From Theobroma cacao (lineage: Eukaryota > Streptophyta > Magnoliopsida > Malvales > Malvaceae), in assembly GCF_000208745.1 (NCBI RefSeq), contig NC_030859.1:20266915-20330914 (forward strand): a stretch of 64,000 bases of DNA, read 5' to 3'. Below are positions 37,700-48,800 of this stretch, one piece after another. How positions within the stretch are numbered: the first letter of the stretch is position 1; the number at the start of each line of letters is the position of its first letter. The notes beneath the pieces were generated by a model. It did no database searches. It worked only from the letters and a program-made list of their open reading frames with translations, and was not told where the DNA came from. The position numbers and the translations under genes are program-made.

Positions 37700-38560
37700 A
37701 TTTGGCTCATAGTCAGTCTTCACCACAATTATCTCTCTTCGGTAGTTATCTCGTTCATTCTCATATCTCTAGAGTCATTTATTGAGTAAAGTTCGATTTT
37801 TTATTTTGAGATCAACTATACCTAACCTTCCTATATTTTTGTGTTGACAAACTACATCCCATTTCACATAGTGTATTCCTCTATTCAAGCCATTACCTCT
37901 TTAAAGATATCTTCTTTGAATTTTTTCCAATTCATTTTTAACTCCCTATGGCATTTAAAAAAGTGACATGAAAAAAACAAGCAGACTATTCATCACAAAT
38001 TTTATCAAAGTTATTCGGCCTTCAATTGAGAGCATTTCGATTTGCATCCATCCAATTTAGACTGAAAATGATTTATCACTAGTTGCCATATTTTCTTTGA
38101 AGCTTGAACAGCCCTCAACGGAAAGCTTAAATAGGTAGATGGAAAATGGCCTGCCTTGCATCAAATTCTTGCTACCCAAGTACTAAGTAAATTTGAATTC
38201 ATACCCGCCCCAAAGAGATTACTCTTCTTTTTTAACAATCCCCCACTATGATTTTAGGAAGTTAAAATTATAGCCATCAGGCCTAAGAGTTTTGTTACCA
38301 CCACATTCTTGTAAGATTTCCATAACTTCTATCTTAATGTAAGGTGCCTCTAAAGCCTCTCTGGACTCCTTTTTAATCTACGGATTCCACACTCTAAATC
38401 AACAAGTTTCATCACTTTCCTAGTACCATACAATTGGGTGAAGCGTTTAGCAACCTCCTTTCTTATTTGCACTGGCTCCTCAATCAATTGATCATTCACT
38501 TTTGAGATTTGTGATCTGATTCAAGCTTCTTCTAGCAAAGTCCATGATGGTTGTTTTTGT
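37700..38560 (-). mobile_element. L1-type LINE reverse-transcriptase remnant
   Basis: Minus-strand translation gives scattered blocks of a plant LINE RT: EEPVQIRKEVAKRFTQLYGT, then VMEILQECGGNKTLRPDGYN (compare KALGPDGFN), then SKCLSIGGRITLIK-like sequence followed by LFRMP-like text, and IHYVKWDVV (compare IHWVKWD). Frames shift repeatedly and stops occur throughout. The ends are approximate. It lies directly downstream of the copia remnant in the opposite orientation. Confidence 0.6.
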
Positions 38561-39546
38561 TGTAACTGCTAAACGGTGCAAGCTATTTGTTGTTCTTGTG
38601 GAATGTGATATTTCTTGTTCATGGATATCAATCGATATTTCTCACAAATAGCTTGATTGTAATATAAGATCAAGTCCACAAAATAGCTTTGATTAACTTG
38701 CGATTATTTTTTTTTCTCAGCTTTCTGTAAACCTAGGAATATTGGAGTAGATCTTGAAAAAAACTACCCCAATCAAGTGAAAGAAGGCAAGACAAAGAGT
38801 TTTTGGGATTTTTCTAACATTTTTGACATCGACGAGCAACAGCTGACCACCAGTAGTGGTGGTTGTAGCGATGGCAGTCAGTTGGAATCTAGGCAGCTAC
38901 CCACCAGATTCTTAGTTTGAAAAGAATAAGATATTAAAAGGAAAAGAGTAGAGAGAGGGAGGGAAAAGAAAAAAAATGAAAAAAAGAAATTTTTTTTTTA
39001 TTTTTTCCATGTCAGTATAGCCTGACACGTCAAGGCTACGTCAGCATTTCTAACAGTAAATTTAGACAGAGTTACTCATAAGAACCAAATTATATGAAAT
39101 AGCAATGTACATAGACTAGATTAATTAAATAAATTTTGTTTAGATTGATTAAATTGAACAAAACACTATACAATATGAATTTCCTGTGTACTTTTACCAT
39201 TTGTTTTTTATTATTATAATTATCTTTTTTTTTTTTGTATAAATGAGGTAATTATATTTATCCAAATAAAGTTGCTATAGAAACAAACACTTAATAAAGT
39301 TACATCAGTTTAAGTTATTAAATAGCTGTTTATTAGATCCACCACCAGTAACATTTTTTTTTTGAAAGTTCCAGTGACATTCTTAAGCCTATTTAAACAA
39401 AAACAAACAATCTCCAATGTTAGTAAAAGATATATTTAATATTCTGAATTGTTTATTGAACATATTTATTGTAATCTTACTGTATCATAATTTAACAGAA
39501 TTATACTAATTTAATCATAACTTATTGAAATGAAGACAATCTCCTA
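38561..39546. other. AT-rich stretch with partial LTR-like copy
   Basis: No gene is visible. At 39417-39480 the sequence 'tgttagtaaaagatatattt' with following bases resembles the LTR start of the adjacent TRIM, so a broken extra LTR copy may be present. Confidence 0.35.
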
Positions 39547-40145
39547 TGTTAAGAGAAGAGGATTCTAATATTCTAAATTGTATATTGTACAGAGGTATAT
39601 ATATATATATATGCACATACACACACACACAAAGCTAACAGTATTCTAATCTAACTAAACCACATAGATTTAACCTATAGTTTGTATAATTGCTATAATT
39701 ATATTAACACTCCTTTAAAACTCAAAATGTTATGGTAGGTGGTGACCTTAATGATGTGGCAAAACATGTACCAGACTAGCATGCAATATGTAGCAAGCAG
39801 TTGTAGATGACATAACAGAAGAAGTGGGCGAATATGTGATAAGTAGTTGATTAATTGATAGACGATAAGACAGAATATGTTGCAGACTTAAATAGTATGG
39901 AAACATGGTTGCAGACTTAAACAATATGGAGATATGATTTCAGAATAAGATAGAATGGCTCTAATACCATGTTAGTAAAAGAAAAATCTTATATTTTAAA
40001 TTATATATTGTACGGAGTGTGTGTGTATATATAACGCTAACAATATCATTGACAGTATCGTAATTTAATTGTATTACTGATATTAACATAATCTAGTTAT
40101 TAATTTAGTCTATAATATGTAGAATTACTATAATTATTCTTATCA
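39547..40145 (-). mobile_element. TRIM element (terminal-repeat retrotransposon in miniature), complete
   Basis: A 599-bp element with two short LTRs, 39547-39709 and 39970-40145. Both run TGTTA...CA on the plus strand and share the inner patterns 'attctaaattgtatattgtac' / 'attttaaattatatattgtac' and 'tgctataattat' / 'tactataattat'. Beside the right LTR the minus strand carries TGGTATTAGAGCC, a tRNA-Met primer binding site. Beside the left LTR it carries a TTTTAAAGGAG polypurine tract. The interior (about 260 bp) codes for nothing. Flanks are TCCTA and TCCTG, a 5-bp target duplication with one change. The left LTR contains a (TA)n(CA)n microsatellite. The element is non-autonomous. Confidence 0.8.
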
Positions 40146-40159
40146 TCCTGCATGCTTTT

Positions 40160-40426
40160 CTATAACTCTAGAATAGACTTAGGCTTTTTGCCAATGAACT
40201 CTGCCATTTCTCTCAGATAAAGGTAAATAATAGCCTCCCAGGCAAAGCCAAGGATGATCTTCAACAAAGCCTTGCCTATCAACCTGGTCTTAGCCCAAAG
40301 AAAATCTTGAGTGCCAATCGCCAACAGGTTTCTGGATTCCACAAAGCTTATAAAACCAACATCCAAAAGCTGCTCAGAATATATGACAAAAAATCTCATA
40401 AAGCAAAATGCTGGCAAATCTGCCAT
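40160..40426 (-). pseudogene. Possible LINE C-terminal (zf-RVT) fragment
   Basis: A minus-strand 88-residue frame contains GKALLKIILGFAWEAIIYLY, then LREMAEFIGKKPKSI. It is reminiscent of the 'L..IALAATVY.IWRERN.R.F' end of plant LINE proteins. The similarity is weak and partial. The TRIM at 39547-40145 ends 14 bp away and may have inserted into it. Confidence 0.3.
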
Positions 40427-41545
40427 ATGTTGGAAATCTCTTTCTTTAATTTTTCTTTTTCAATCAAACAATTTCAGTGGTCATCATGTGAAGTTCTTGA
40501 ACACGTTTCAATACCATTGGAAAGTGACTCCAAATTGTCTAGTTCTGCTTCATAGTTCATTCAAGTATATCCAAAATATGTCACCATCCAAGTTTTCAAC
40601 AGCAATATCTAAGTGGGTTAATTAATTAGCTGTACCTATAAGTAGCATCCATCTTGATGTCACTAGGTTTGAGAAATTGTAGGCTTTGCATGATTCAAAA
40701 TGAAAATGAAAGGGCTTAAAATTTTTAGAAGGAAAAAGGGAAATGTGTGAAGACTTGCCCATTAATTGGATTGATTTGCCTATTCTTTTGCCATAGTTAA
40801 TGACTCATCAATTAATAAAACTTCTTGTATTTTAATTAATAACGAAATAAAAAAATTCAAGAATTGAAATGATTATCTAAGTAGTTTATATCAATCATAA
40901 TTTAAGTATTTTCCATTTACTTTAGTTTGTCTTGATTTTTAATATTCAAACACTTAATGAGACTTTATTTTAATTATATGTAATCTTATAATTTTTAAAA
41001 TTTTTAGATTCATGACTCATTACGTGTGAGTTTGATCGATTAATTTTATATTAATTAATTTATTTTTTAAATTAACTAATAAAAAGTTATGAACACATAT
41101 CAATCACTTCTTGCAGTGTCAGATTTTTTGTGTGCTCTCATTCTAATTAATGGAAATTTAATTCTTAAAAATATTTCGATATTTATAGGAATAAAGGATG
41201 CCTACAACTAAGATAAAGAGGAAAAGGCACAGAAACTGAAGAAGGAAAAAGCTGAAGGTAATAGCTGGAGAATCCTATGTTTTCCCTTGACACTTTGCAT
41301 CCATGCATGCAACTAGAAAACGACAATGCCATGCACCTTCATTTTCTGACAAACCACACTTTGCATTCATGAAATTCAATTAGTTTTGCTTTTGCTTTTC
41401 AGTATTTTAATCAGAAAAGAATAAAGGGTATCTGCTAAATTTTTAATTCAATGCAATAAAAAGCAGAGCTAGCTGGGTTGAAAAGCATGATAAACTTGAG
41501 CTGGCGTCAACTTCAACATTGGGTATCATACACAATTTCTTTTGC
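40427..41545. other. Upstream region of annexin exon 1a
   Basis: No open frame of note. The AT-rich sequence presumably holds the distal promoter for the first annexin exon. Confidence 0.4.
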
Positions 41546-41554
41546 TATAAATAG
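41546..41554 (+). promoter_or_regulatory. TATA box of annexin exon 1a
   Basis: TATAAATAG, 93 bp before the ATG at 41639. The spacing closely parallels that of the second annexin promoter (TATA 83 bp before its ATG). Confidence 0.7.
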
Positions 41555-41638
41555 GGAGGTAGAGGAGCAAGTTTTCTTCACCTAGCCTTTAGTTTTTGTA
41601 CGTAATTAATTAGATTAGAGAGTTCAGAGATCAAACCA

Positions 41639-41711
41639 ATGGCAACCCTCATTGCTCCTGACCACCCTTCTGCTGTTGAAGATGCTGAAGCCCTTCAAAA
41701 GGCTTGTAAAG
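41639..41711 (+). pseudogene. Extra annexin first exon (1a): truncated tandem copy or alternative first exon
   Basis: A 73-nt exon starting ATG and ending AAAG|GTAATC encodes MATLIAPDHPSAVEDAEALQ followed by KACK. It has the same length and phase as exon 1 of the intact annexin downstream ([20 protein letters not shown] then KACQ). It has its own TATA box and leader. No further annexin exons were found between 41712 and 43614. Its donor could splice to exon 2 at 43845 and give a full annexin with a different N-terminus, or it may be all that is left of a tandem duplicate. The sequence cannot decide between the two. Confidence 0.7.
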
Positions 41712-43531
41712 GTAATCTTAATTTCACTAATTATATGTGTAGAGATATACATTTCTCTTCCTTATCATGGCAAGCATACCAAATTCACTGTGATCAATAA
41801 TATAGTAACATATACTGGTATATATGATTTGCTAAACACAGTTGCTTTTGCAGAGTTTCATTCATACCATTGATAGACAAAACAATCCTTGTCTATAAAG
41901 GATGAGGCTACCATTGTTACCATAAAGCATGGAATATTGCTAAAACTAATTTTTGACAACTAAGCTGCCGGTGGGGTGCTTTTGAGCCTTATATAGTAGT
42001 GGTTTTGCAGTAAGAATTTGAGATTTCAATTTGAATGTCTCTTACTATGAAGTTCAAAACAATATGAAAAATCATATTTCTGCAATGAGTTTTATTGATT
42101 ATTATTAAAAATTATATCATTTAGTCAGCAAGGTCACTAGGGTTTAGGGTATATCATACAATATGGACACCTGGATTGCTAATTTGTATAGAAATAATTA
42201 TATAATATATGATACAATTTGTGATAACTATTAAAGTAATTGATCTCATTCTATCTTCCAATTAAAAGAATTGAAGAAGTCATATCTAGTAACTATTTAA
42301 TTATCTTGTGGGAAGGTTCCTTTTGATGTCACCAACACCACATACACCAAATTTCTACTTGGTAGGTGCAGGTTTTCTTGTCCTTTAATGCCACCTAGCT
42401 TCTTATGTCAACTTCTCTTTGATCTTTTTTGCCTTTTGATTTTCTTTTATCCAATTCTTTTCTGTTCTATTTTTCTTTCCTGGTGAGAAGAAAAAAGCAG
42501 ACAAACTGCTCCAATTAATCTCTGTATATAGAACTAATTTTTTCTTGATTAGTTGCATAGGTATATGCATAGACATCCTACAGCTAGACCATGCTATAAT
42601 TCAGAAAACTTTGCTGAACAATGAGAAAGATCTGATCAAAAAACTTTCAGAAAAATGGCTTAAAAGAGGGGTATCTGATAAAGATTAGAAGATTATATGT
42701 AGTTCACCTAACACTATTAAATGAAAAAGATCAAAAGATAGCAACATAGGGAAAGCATTTATTAGATTAATATATAGGGAAAAAAGTGTAATAGGGAAGA
42801 CTTCAAGAAAGGAATAGATGTGATATGAACAATGACATCTTTCTAGCTACTTACTGCTAATATCTAATTTCATTTTTCATCAGCCTGAGTTGGATCTCTC
42901 TGTATTAGATTTTATCAGATACAAACAATTTAGTTCACCATCTATGACCAAATTGAATAATATTAACCATTTCATTTCATTTATCGATTGGAAAAGGAAT
43001 TCGAACCCGGTTCAGGAAATACGTATATCTATCATTAAGAAAAATGCTCAAAATTTAAATCCGATTTTTGAGTAGGGATTCATTCATCTATACCATTCAG
43101 TGTTTATTTTTTGGAAGAGAGTAAATAGCAGAAGTGATTTTTCATTTTCCTTTTAGTACAAAAGTACCATGACTTAAATTAACTTACCATTTCTGCTCCA
43201 TTTCTTGTCCTTTCCCTAGCACTTGAGTCCAGCTTATTTAGCAAAGCAGAAAAACTTTTACTAATCAATTCCATATACTTGTAGTCTATAAAGTTACAGT
43301 AAGAAGAATTTTATGGTTGGAAATGAGAGTTGATATTCTTTGAAATGGAAGCATCTGTTACCAGGTAGGAAAGTATTGTATTGTATATGTTACAGCTTAG
43401 CATAAATTGGAAGATCATAAATATGCACTAAAATCAAGATAGCATATTTCATTCCAAGAAACCCAAGACCTGACACATTAATTTTCATAAATTAAGGCCA
43501 GCTAGAAAGAGTATAGTGAGGAAACTAGTAT
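41712..43531. other. Region between the two annexin first exons
   Basis: AT-rich, with no recognisable annexin exons 2-6 and no other convincing gene. A 61-residue open frame at 42890-43075 is of unclear origin. Confidence 0.5.
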
Positions 43532-43540
43532 TATAAATAA
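43532..43540 (+). promoter_or_regulatory. TATA box of the annexin gene
   Basis: TATAAATAA, 83 bp before the annexin ATG at 43615, with a short unbroken leader between. Confidence 0.7.
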
Positions 43541-43614
43541 AGGTCTTAAGGCAAGTCTCCTTCAAAATTCATTGACAGTCTCTAGAGACACAGAGGGAAA
43601 ATAGTCCAAAACAA

Positions 43615-45124
43615 ATGGCTACCATTGATGTTCCTCATCAGGCTTCTTTTCTTGAAGATGCTGAAGCTCTCCGAAAGGCTTGTCAAGGTTATTCCATTGA
43701 CAATTGACAAATTTCTAGTCTTAGTCCTTTAATTTTATTAGATGACAATTTTCTATGAAATGATCATTGTTATTCTTATAATACTTCAGACTGGGAAGAA
43801 ATATTTATGAGTTACACATGTTTTTTTCCTTGTAACTTTGCTAGGATGGGGGACTGATGAGAAGGCTATAATTTCAGTTCTGGGTCATAGAAATGCAGCT
43901 CAGAGAAAGCAAATCAGGCTAGCTTACGAAGAGCTGTACCAGGAAGATCTCATCAAGCGTCTTGAATCAGAGCTTTCTGGTGATTTTGAGGTTAATACGC
44001 CAGGCGCCATCATCATTAGCATTTTCTGTTTCATTTCTGAAGTATGTGTATCAGTTTTTTGATAGTGATTAAGTTTGATTTGTTTGAATATAGAAAGCTG
44101 TGTATCGTTGGGTACTGGATCCAGCAGATCGAGATGCTGTCCTAGCTAATGTTGCCATAAAGAAAATTAGCCCTGATCACCATGTGATCATTGAAATTTC
44201 GTGCACCAGATCCCCTGAAGAGCTGTTGGCTGTGAGAAGAGCCTATCAGGCTCGTTACAAGCATTCCCTGGAGGAAGATGTTGCTGCTCATACCAAGGGA
44301 GACATCCGAAAGGCATGTCCTGATCGACATCGTTTTCTTTTCTTCATTTTATGGTTGATGAAACCTTTAAAGAAATGAGTAATTAATGAAGGTCTTTGGT
44401 TGATGTTGCAGCTCTTAGTTGCCTTGGTGAGTGCATTCAGATATGATGGGGAGGAGATAAATACCAGACTAGCAAATTCTGAAGCCAATATTCTTCATGA
44501 TGCTATCAAAGACAAGGCTTTCAACCATGAAGAAGTTATCAGGATCCTGAGTACAAGGAGCAAGATGCAACTCATGGCAACTTTCAACCGCTACAGAGAT
44601 GATCAAGGCACTTCCATCACCAAGGTACACATAAAAGGAGCACCCTTTTTTCATTAACGTTTCAGTAGCTTAAAACCAAACCATGCTCTCATATCAAATG
44701 TATTCTCTACCCTTTCCTTTTTGTCTCTCCAGAAATTGCTAGGTGAGTCAGGTGATGAATTCCTGGTGGCACTGCGTACTGCAGTTCGATGCCTCAATGA
44801 CCCGAAAAAGTACTTCGAAAAGGTTTAAGTCTTACATGATCCAAATACCATTTCGGTACCCTTTTTTCATCATTAGAGTTGGTATATACGTGCTCAAAAT
44901 TTACCATTCTCTTACAACAGGTTTTGCGCAATTCGATCAAACGGATCGGAACTGATGAGGATGCTCTTACCAGAGTGATCGTTACAAGGGCTGAAAAGGA
45001 CCTGAAAGAGATCAAAGACCTTTACCACAAGAGAAACAGTATGCCTCTTGAACAAGTTGTCGCCAAGGACACCTCAGGCGACTACAAGGCCTTCCTTCTT
45101 ACTTTGTTGGGGAAGGAAGATTGA
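43615..45124 (+). CDS. Annexin (RJ4-like plant annexin), 314 aa
   Basis: Annexins bind acidic membrane phospholipids in a calcium-dependent way. Plant forms take part in membrane traffic, calcium transport and stress responses. Six exons join in frame: 43615-43687, 43845-43990, 44094-44312, 44412-44624, 44733-44822 and 44921-45124. Four annexin repeats are present. Repeat 1 ([18 protein letters not shown], residues 25-42) and repeat 4 ([19 protein letters not shown]) keep the GxGTDE-type calcium loops, and repeats 2 and 3 lack them, as usual in plants. His39 and the YRWVLDP segment, both conserved in plant annexins, are present. Sequence and length fit strawberry RJ4-type annexin closely. Intron 3 has a GC donor (AAG|GCATGT) paired with a normal AG; a GT site 4 bp away would break the frame. 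The gene converges with xylose isomerase. Confidence 0.94.
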
Positions 45125-45839
45125 TATCTTCATTGGCCATTTGCTGGTTTTAATTAAGTGGTGTTGTTTACTTTGGTGGAACCTTGTTGATCTGAGCGAC
45201 TACCATCTTGAACCCTGTTTAAGTTCTATGTGGCGTGACAAAATTTATCCATGTATTTCCATTTCGTATGGTGTTTTTTTAATGGTGTGGAAGGTCTTGT
45301 TGTCTAATGGCATATACAGTGAGCTTCGAAAAACATCTGAATGGTTTATGATACCCTATCCCACATCAGATAAGAATGCAATTTAATAAGAACTCGTAAG
45401 AGTTGAAATCATCTACTGCTAGGCTTGGTAAATGGAGACAACTAGCTAAATACAAAAAGCACATAAAAGGTCTAAGGCCATATCCACTGAGCTGAGTCAT
45501 AGCTGACATCAAACTCTAGCAAAACAACAGAACTACTAAAGCTACTTTTGATCCAAACATTTATTGTATCAAACTTTGATCAATTCAAAGCTGCTCTTGT
45601 CATCACACACATACCAACACACACAACATTCAAAGGGGTACGAAAAAAGTTGTATGTTCCCATTCATGGTAAGATGCATTTCCACCAAGAGTTCAACTGG
45701 TTAGGGGACAAGTTTTACTTTGAAATTATATACTAAACTATTGTAAACAACTACAGAACTGTATTATTGATAAAGTATCATTGATTATTCCTAATAGAAA
45801 AGGCAAAAAACTCTAATAACTTATGCTAATCACAGTCTC
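45125..45839. other. Convergent 3' intergenic region, annexin / xylose isomerase
   Basis: Holds the 3' untranslated regions of the two convergent genes. Short open frames (for example 45548-45736) show no protein signature. Confidence 0.5.
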
Positions 45840-48800
45840 CTACAATGCAGATTGGAAAATCATCTCTGCAAGTTCCTGCAACAACACAAACAAATAGTCC
45901 TTTTAGATTTGATTCAAACTGAGAAAACATCTAACTAGACAATAATCTAGAATAAAGCCATACATAACAGCACATATAGAAAGAAGCTTGAAATGGAACA
46001 TGTTACTCGACTCTGTGAAAATAATTGTCTTGTGTCATTTTATAAACCCCAACCCCAAATCCCAACCTCTCCTACTCGATGTTTGAGCAACATGCTCATC
46101 ATGGTCAATCATGAAGTTAGTAAGCCTATCAACATAGTAAAAAGTAATATATCTAACTACCTGCTTGGCTGAAGCAACCTTTGGTTCGCCCCATTCCTTG
46201 GCTAGCTTCTCAAGCATTTCAAAATCAGCTTTACCAGCCTGTTGGATGATGCATTACTTACATTAGCCATAAAAATTTGCATATTTTACACCAAAAAGGA
46301 AGATATTACAGAAACACATCACCTCAATTTCAGCACCAATCTCTGTGTCAAAGCTGGAATATCGCTTACGAACAAGCTCAACCAAAGAACCATCCTATAA
46401 TCAACAAATGCATTAATAAAGCAAAATAGGGAGAAAGTGAAGGAGTCAATCAGTGAAGGACACTTGATGTATAATATATTACCTCAATTAGCTTGGCAGC
46501 ATTTCGGAGTCCACGGGCCAAGGTGTCCATTCCACTAATATGAGCAATGAACAAGTCCTCAACATCTGTACTCTCTCTCCGTCTACAAAATCATAAAAAG
46601 TCAAAATTTTTATCTCAACAGGATGAAAGTAATGACAGTCTAGGTAGATACAATCACAAGTGAAAGAAAATTAATGAGGAAAAATTACACTCACAATTTT
46701 GCATCAAAGTTGAAGCCTCCTGGTGCTAATCCTCCCTGTAATAAACAAAAGTGAAAACACCAACTGTAGCCTCATTGGGAGTCAAACTCTCATTGAACTA
46801 TCAAAAGTAAATAAAAACAATCCTTCACATACATTTCTTATCACACTTAGCATAACCATAGTAGCCTCTCCAATATCTGTCATGAACTGATCTGTATCCC
46901 AACCTGTATTGCAAACAAATCCATATCTTAAATTCTAAAAGGACTGTAGTTCCAACTTTGTGAACTGAAAGTAAGAAATTTTGAAAAAATAGGATGCTTT
47001 TAGTTATTGAATAGTACCAATCTGAGGATCGCCAGTGTTCGCATCAATATTTCCTAGCAATCCATTGATTCTTGCAGTCTCAAGATCATGATGACAGCTG
47101 CATATTACACATGTACCATAGATTGGCAGGGGAAAAATACATGCATGCAGTTGTTGGACAATTTTACTCAGAAATAATAAGCAAGAATCACGAAATTGAA
47201 AGAATGGAACATCACAAACCTGTGACCAGAGAGGGTGGCATGGTTGCATTCAATGTTAAGTTTGAATTCTCCTGCAAAAGGAAAGAGCGAACAGTTAGTC
47301 AAAATGCAACTGCCAACCAACAGAGACAATAGCTAACATTGATTAGAGCTGATCAACTAAAATTTCTGATGTTCTGCTAAGTATGGTTTGCAACATTAGG
47401 TATTTGAATAATGATGATAGTTTACTTCATTACAGTTTCTGAACACATAGACAACAAAATGTTTCTACATAAGAAAATACCATAAAGCCCAATAAATTCC
47501 AAATTAGGTGATATTATTCTCTGGGCTGAGGGTTACCCCTTCTATAATATTTTTTCTCAGCCAGCTACTCTTACCATGAAATAATCAGTTTCTTCTTTGT
47601 TCTCCGGGTAAAAGCATGACCTAAACACTTGATTTTATCTAAAAGGGTGCAGTTTTCACTTTTCAAACAGCACATATAGTCACATTCATGAAATCAACTC
47701 TTGCTTTACCAGGTAACAGTTATCTATGAGACAAGTCCCCTTAAATGCACAAGTTTCTTTTTTGGCCAAACAAATGGACACATTTAGGTTATACTTTATT
47801 TAGCCAATGCATGCTGAAAATTAGAACCATGATTATTAAAAACAACAGAGTTAACAAAGATCATTTGGAAGGCAACATTAGGGATCAGATGAGAATTCAT
47901 TAGAGCTCACCAAGCAGCCCGTATTTTCGCAAGAAGTTAGCTGTTGTTGCAGCATCCCAGTCATACCTGGAAAAATTAAGCATAGTTCATACAAAGAACA
48001 GAAGGGACTTAATTGACATTACTAAGCACAAAAGGTATTGTTGAAACATACTGATGTTTGGTAGGTTCTTGAGGCTTAGGTTCAATCAGTAGAGTTCCTG
48101 AATCAAATAACGTTCCATTACAATTTCAGAAAAATGAAGAAAAAGAATGAAAAAGAACAGTAGGGAAGAAATTCAGATTGTAGAAGACTCCTTTGGTCCA
48201 GAACAGCGTCTTTTTTTCTTTTGTTACCTTCTTCCTACCCACCCATATTTGCAGGAAGGAGAATTATCATACAGTTTTTAAGATTAACATAATGGAAAAT
48301 TACCATTGAATCCAATCTTCTTCTTGTAGGCAACGGCAGCTTCAAGAAATCTTGCCTGTCAAAATAAATAACAATAGTTTAATCTGAAGAGAACTAAGAC
48401 ACCACATCAGAAACAACTTTGAATAACTTTCAATATGGGAAAAATGCATATAATATAGTAAATCTTTTAACTACATTAAAACTAACAAAAGCTGACATTG
48501 AAAAACATAACAAATTACCAGATGATCAAGCTCTCTTTCCATGTCTGTGTTCAAGAGTGATTGATAACCCTCACGACCACCCCAAAAGACATAGTTTTCA
48601 CCCCCTAGATAATGTGTGACCTATAGAACGAGCAGAGCAGAGCAGCATACAAGCAATTATCAGAAAAAAGAACAATGCAACCGTAAAACTAAATGCACAA
48701 AAATAGACAAAGTTTCCTCAGCCACACACCTCCATGGCTTTCTTGACTTGAGCTGCAGCATATGCATATACACCCACTTCAGAGCTGCAAAGCAAACACA

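Noticed and set aside
42890..43075. 61-codon frame whose sequence looked like a possible plastid DNA insert (FIDWKRNSNPVQEIRISIIK)
   Set aside because: I cannot tie it to a particular organelle gene, and no flanking organelle sequence is evident. A search against plastid genomes would settle it.
47004..47332. Open frames overlapping xylose isomerase exons 13-14
   Set aside because: One contains the real exon reading into an intron; the other is an opposite-strand shadow.
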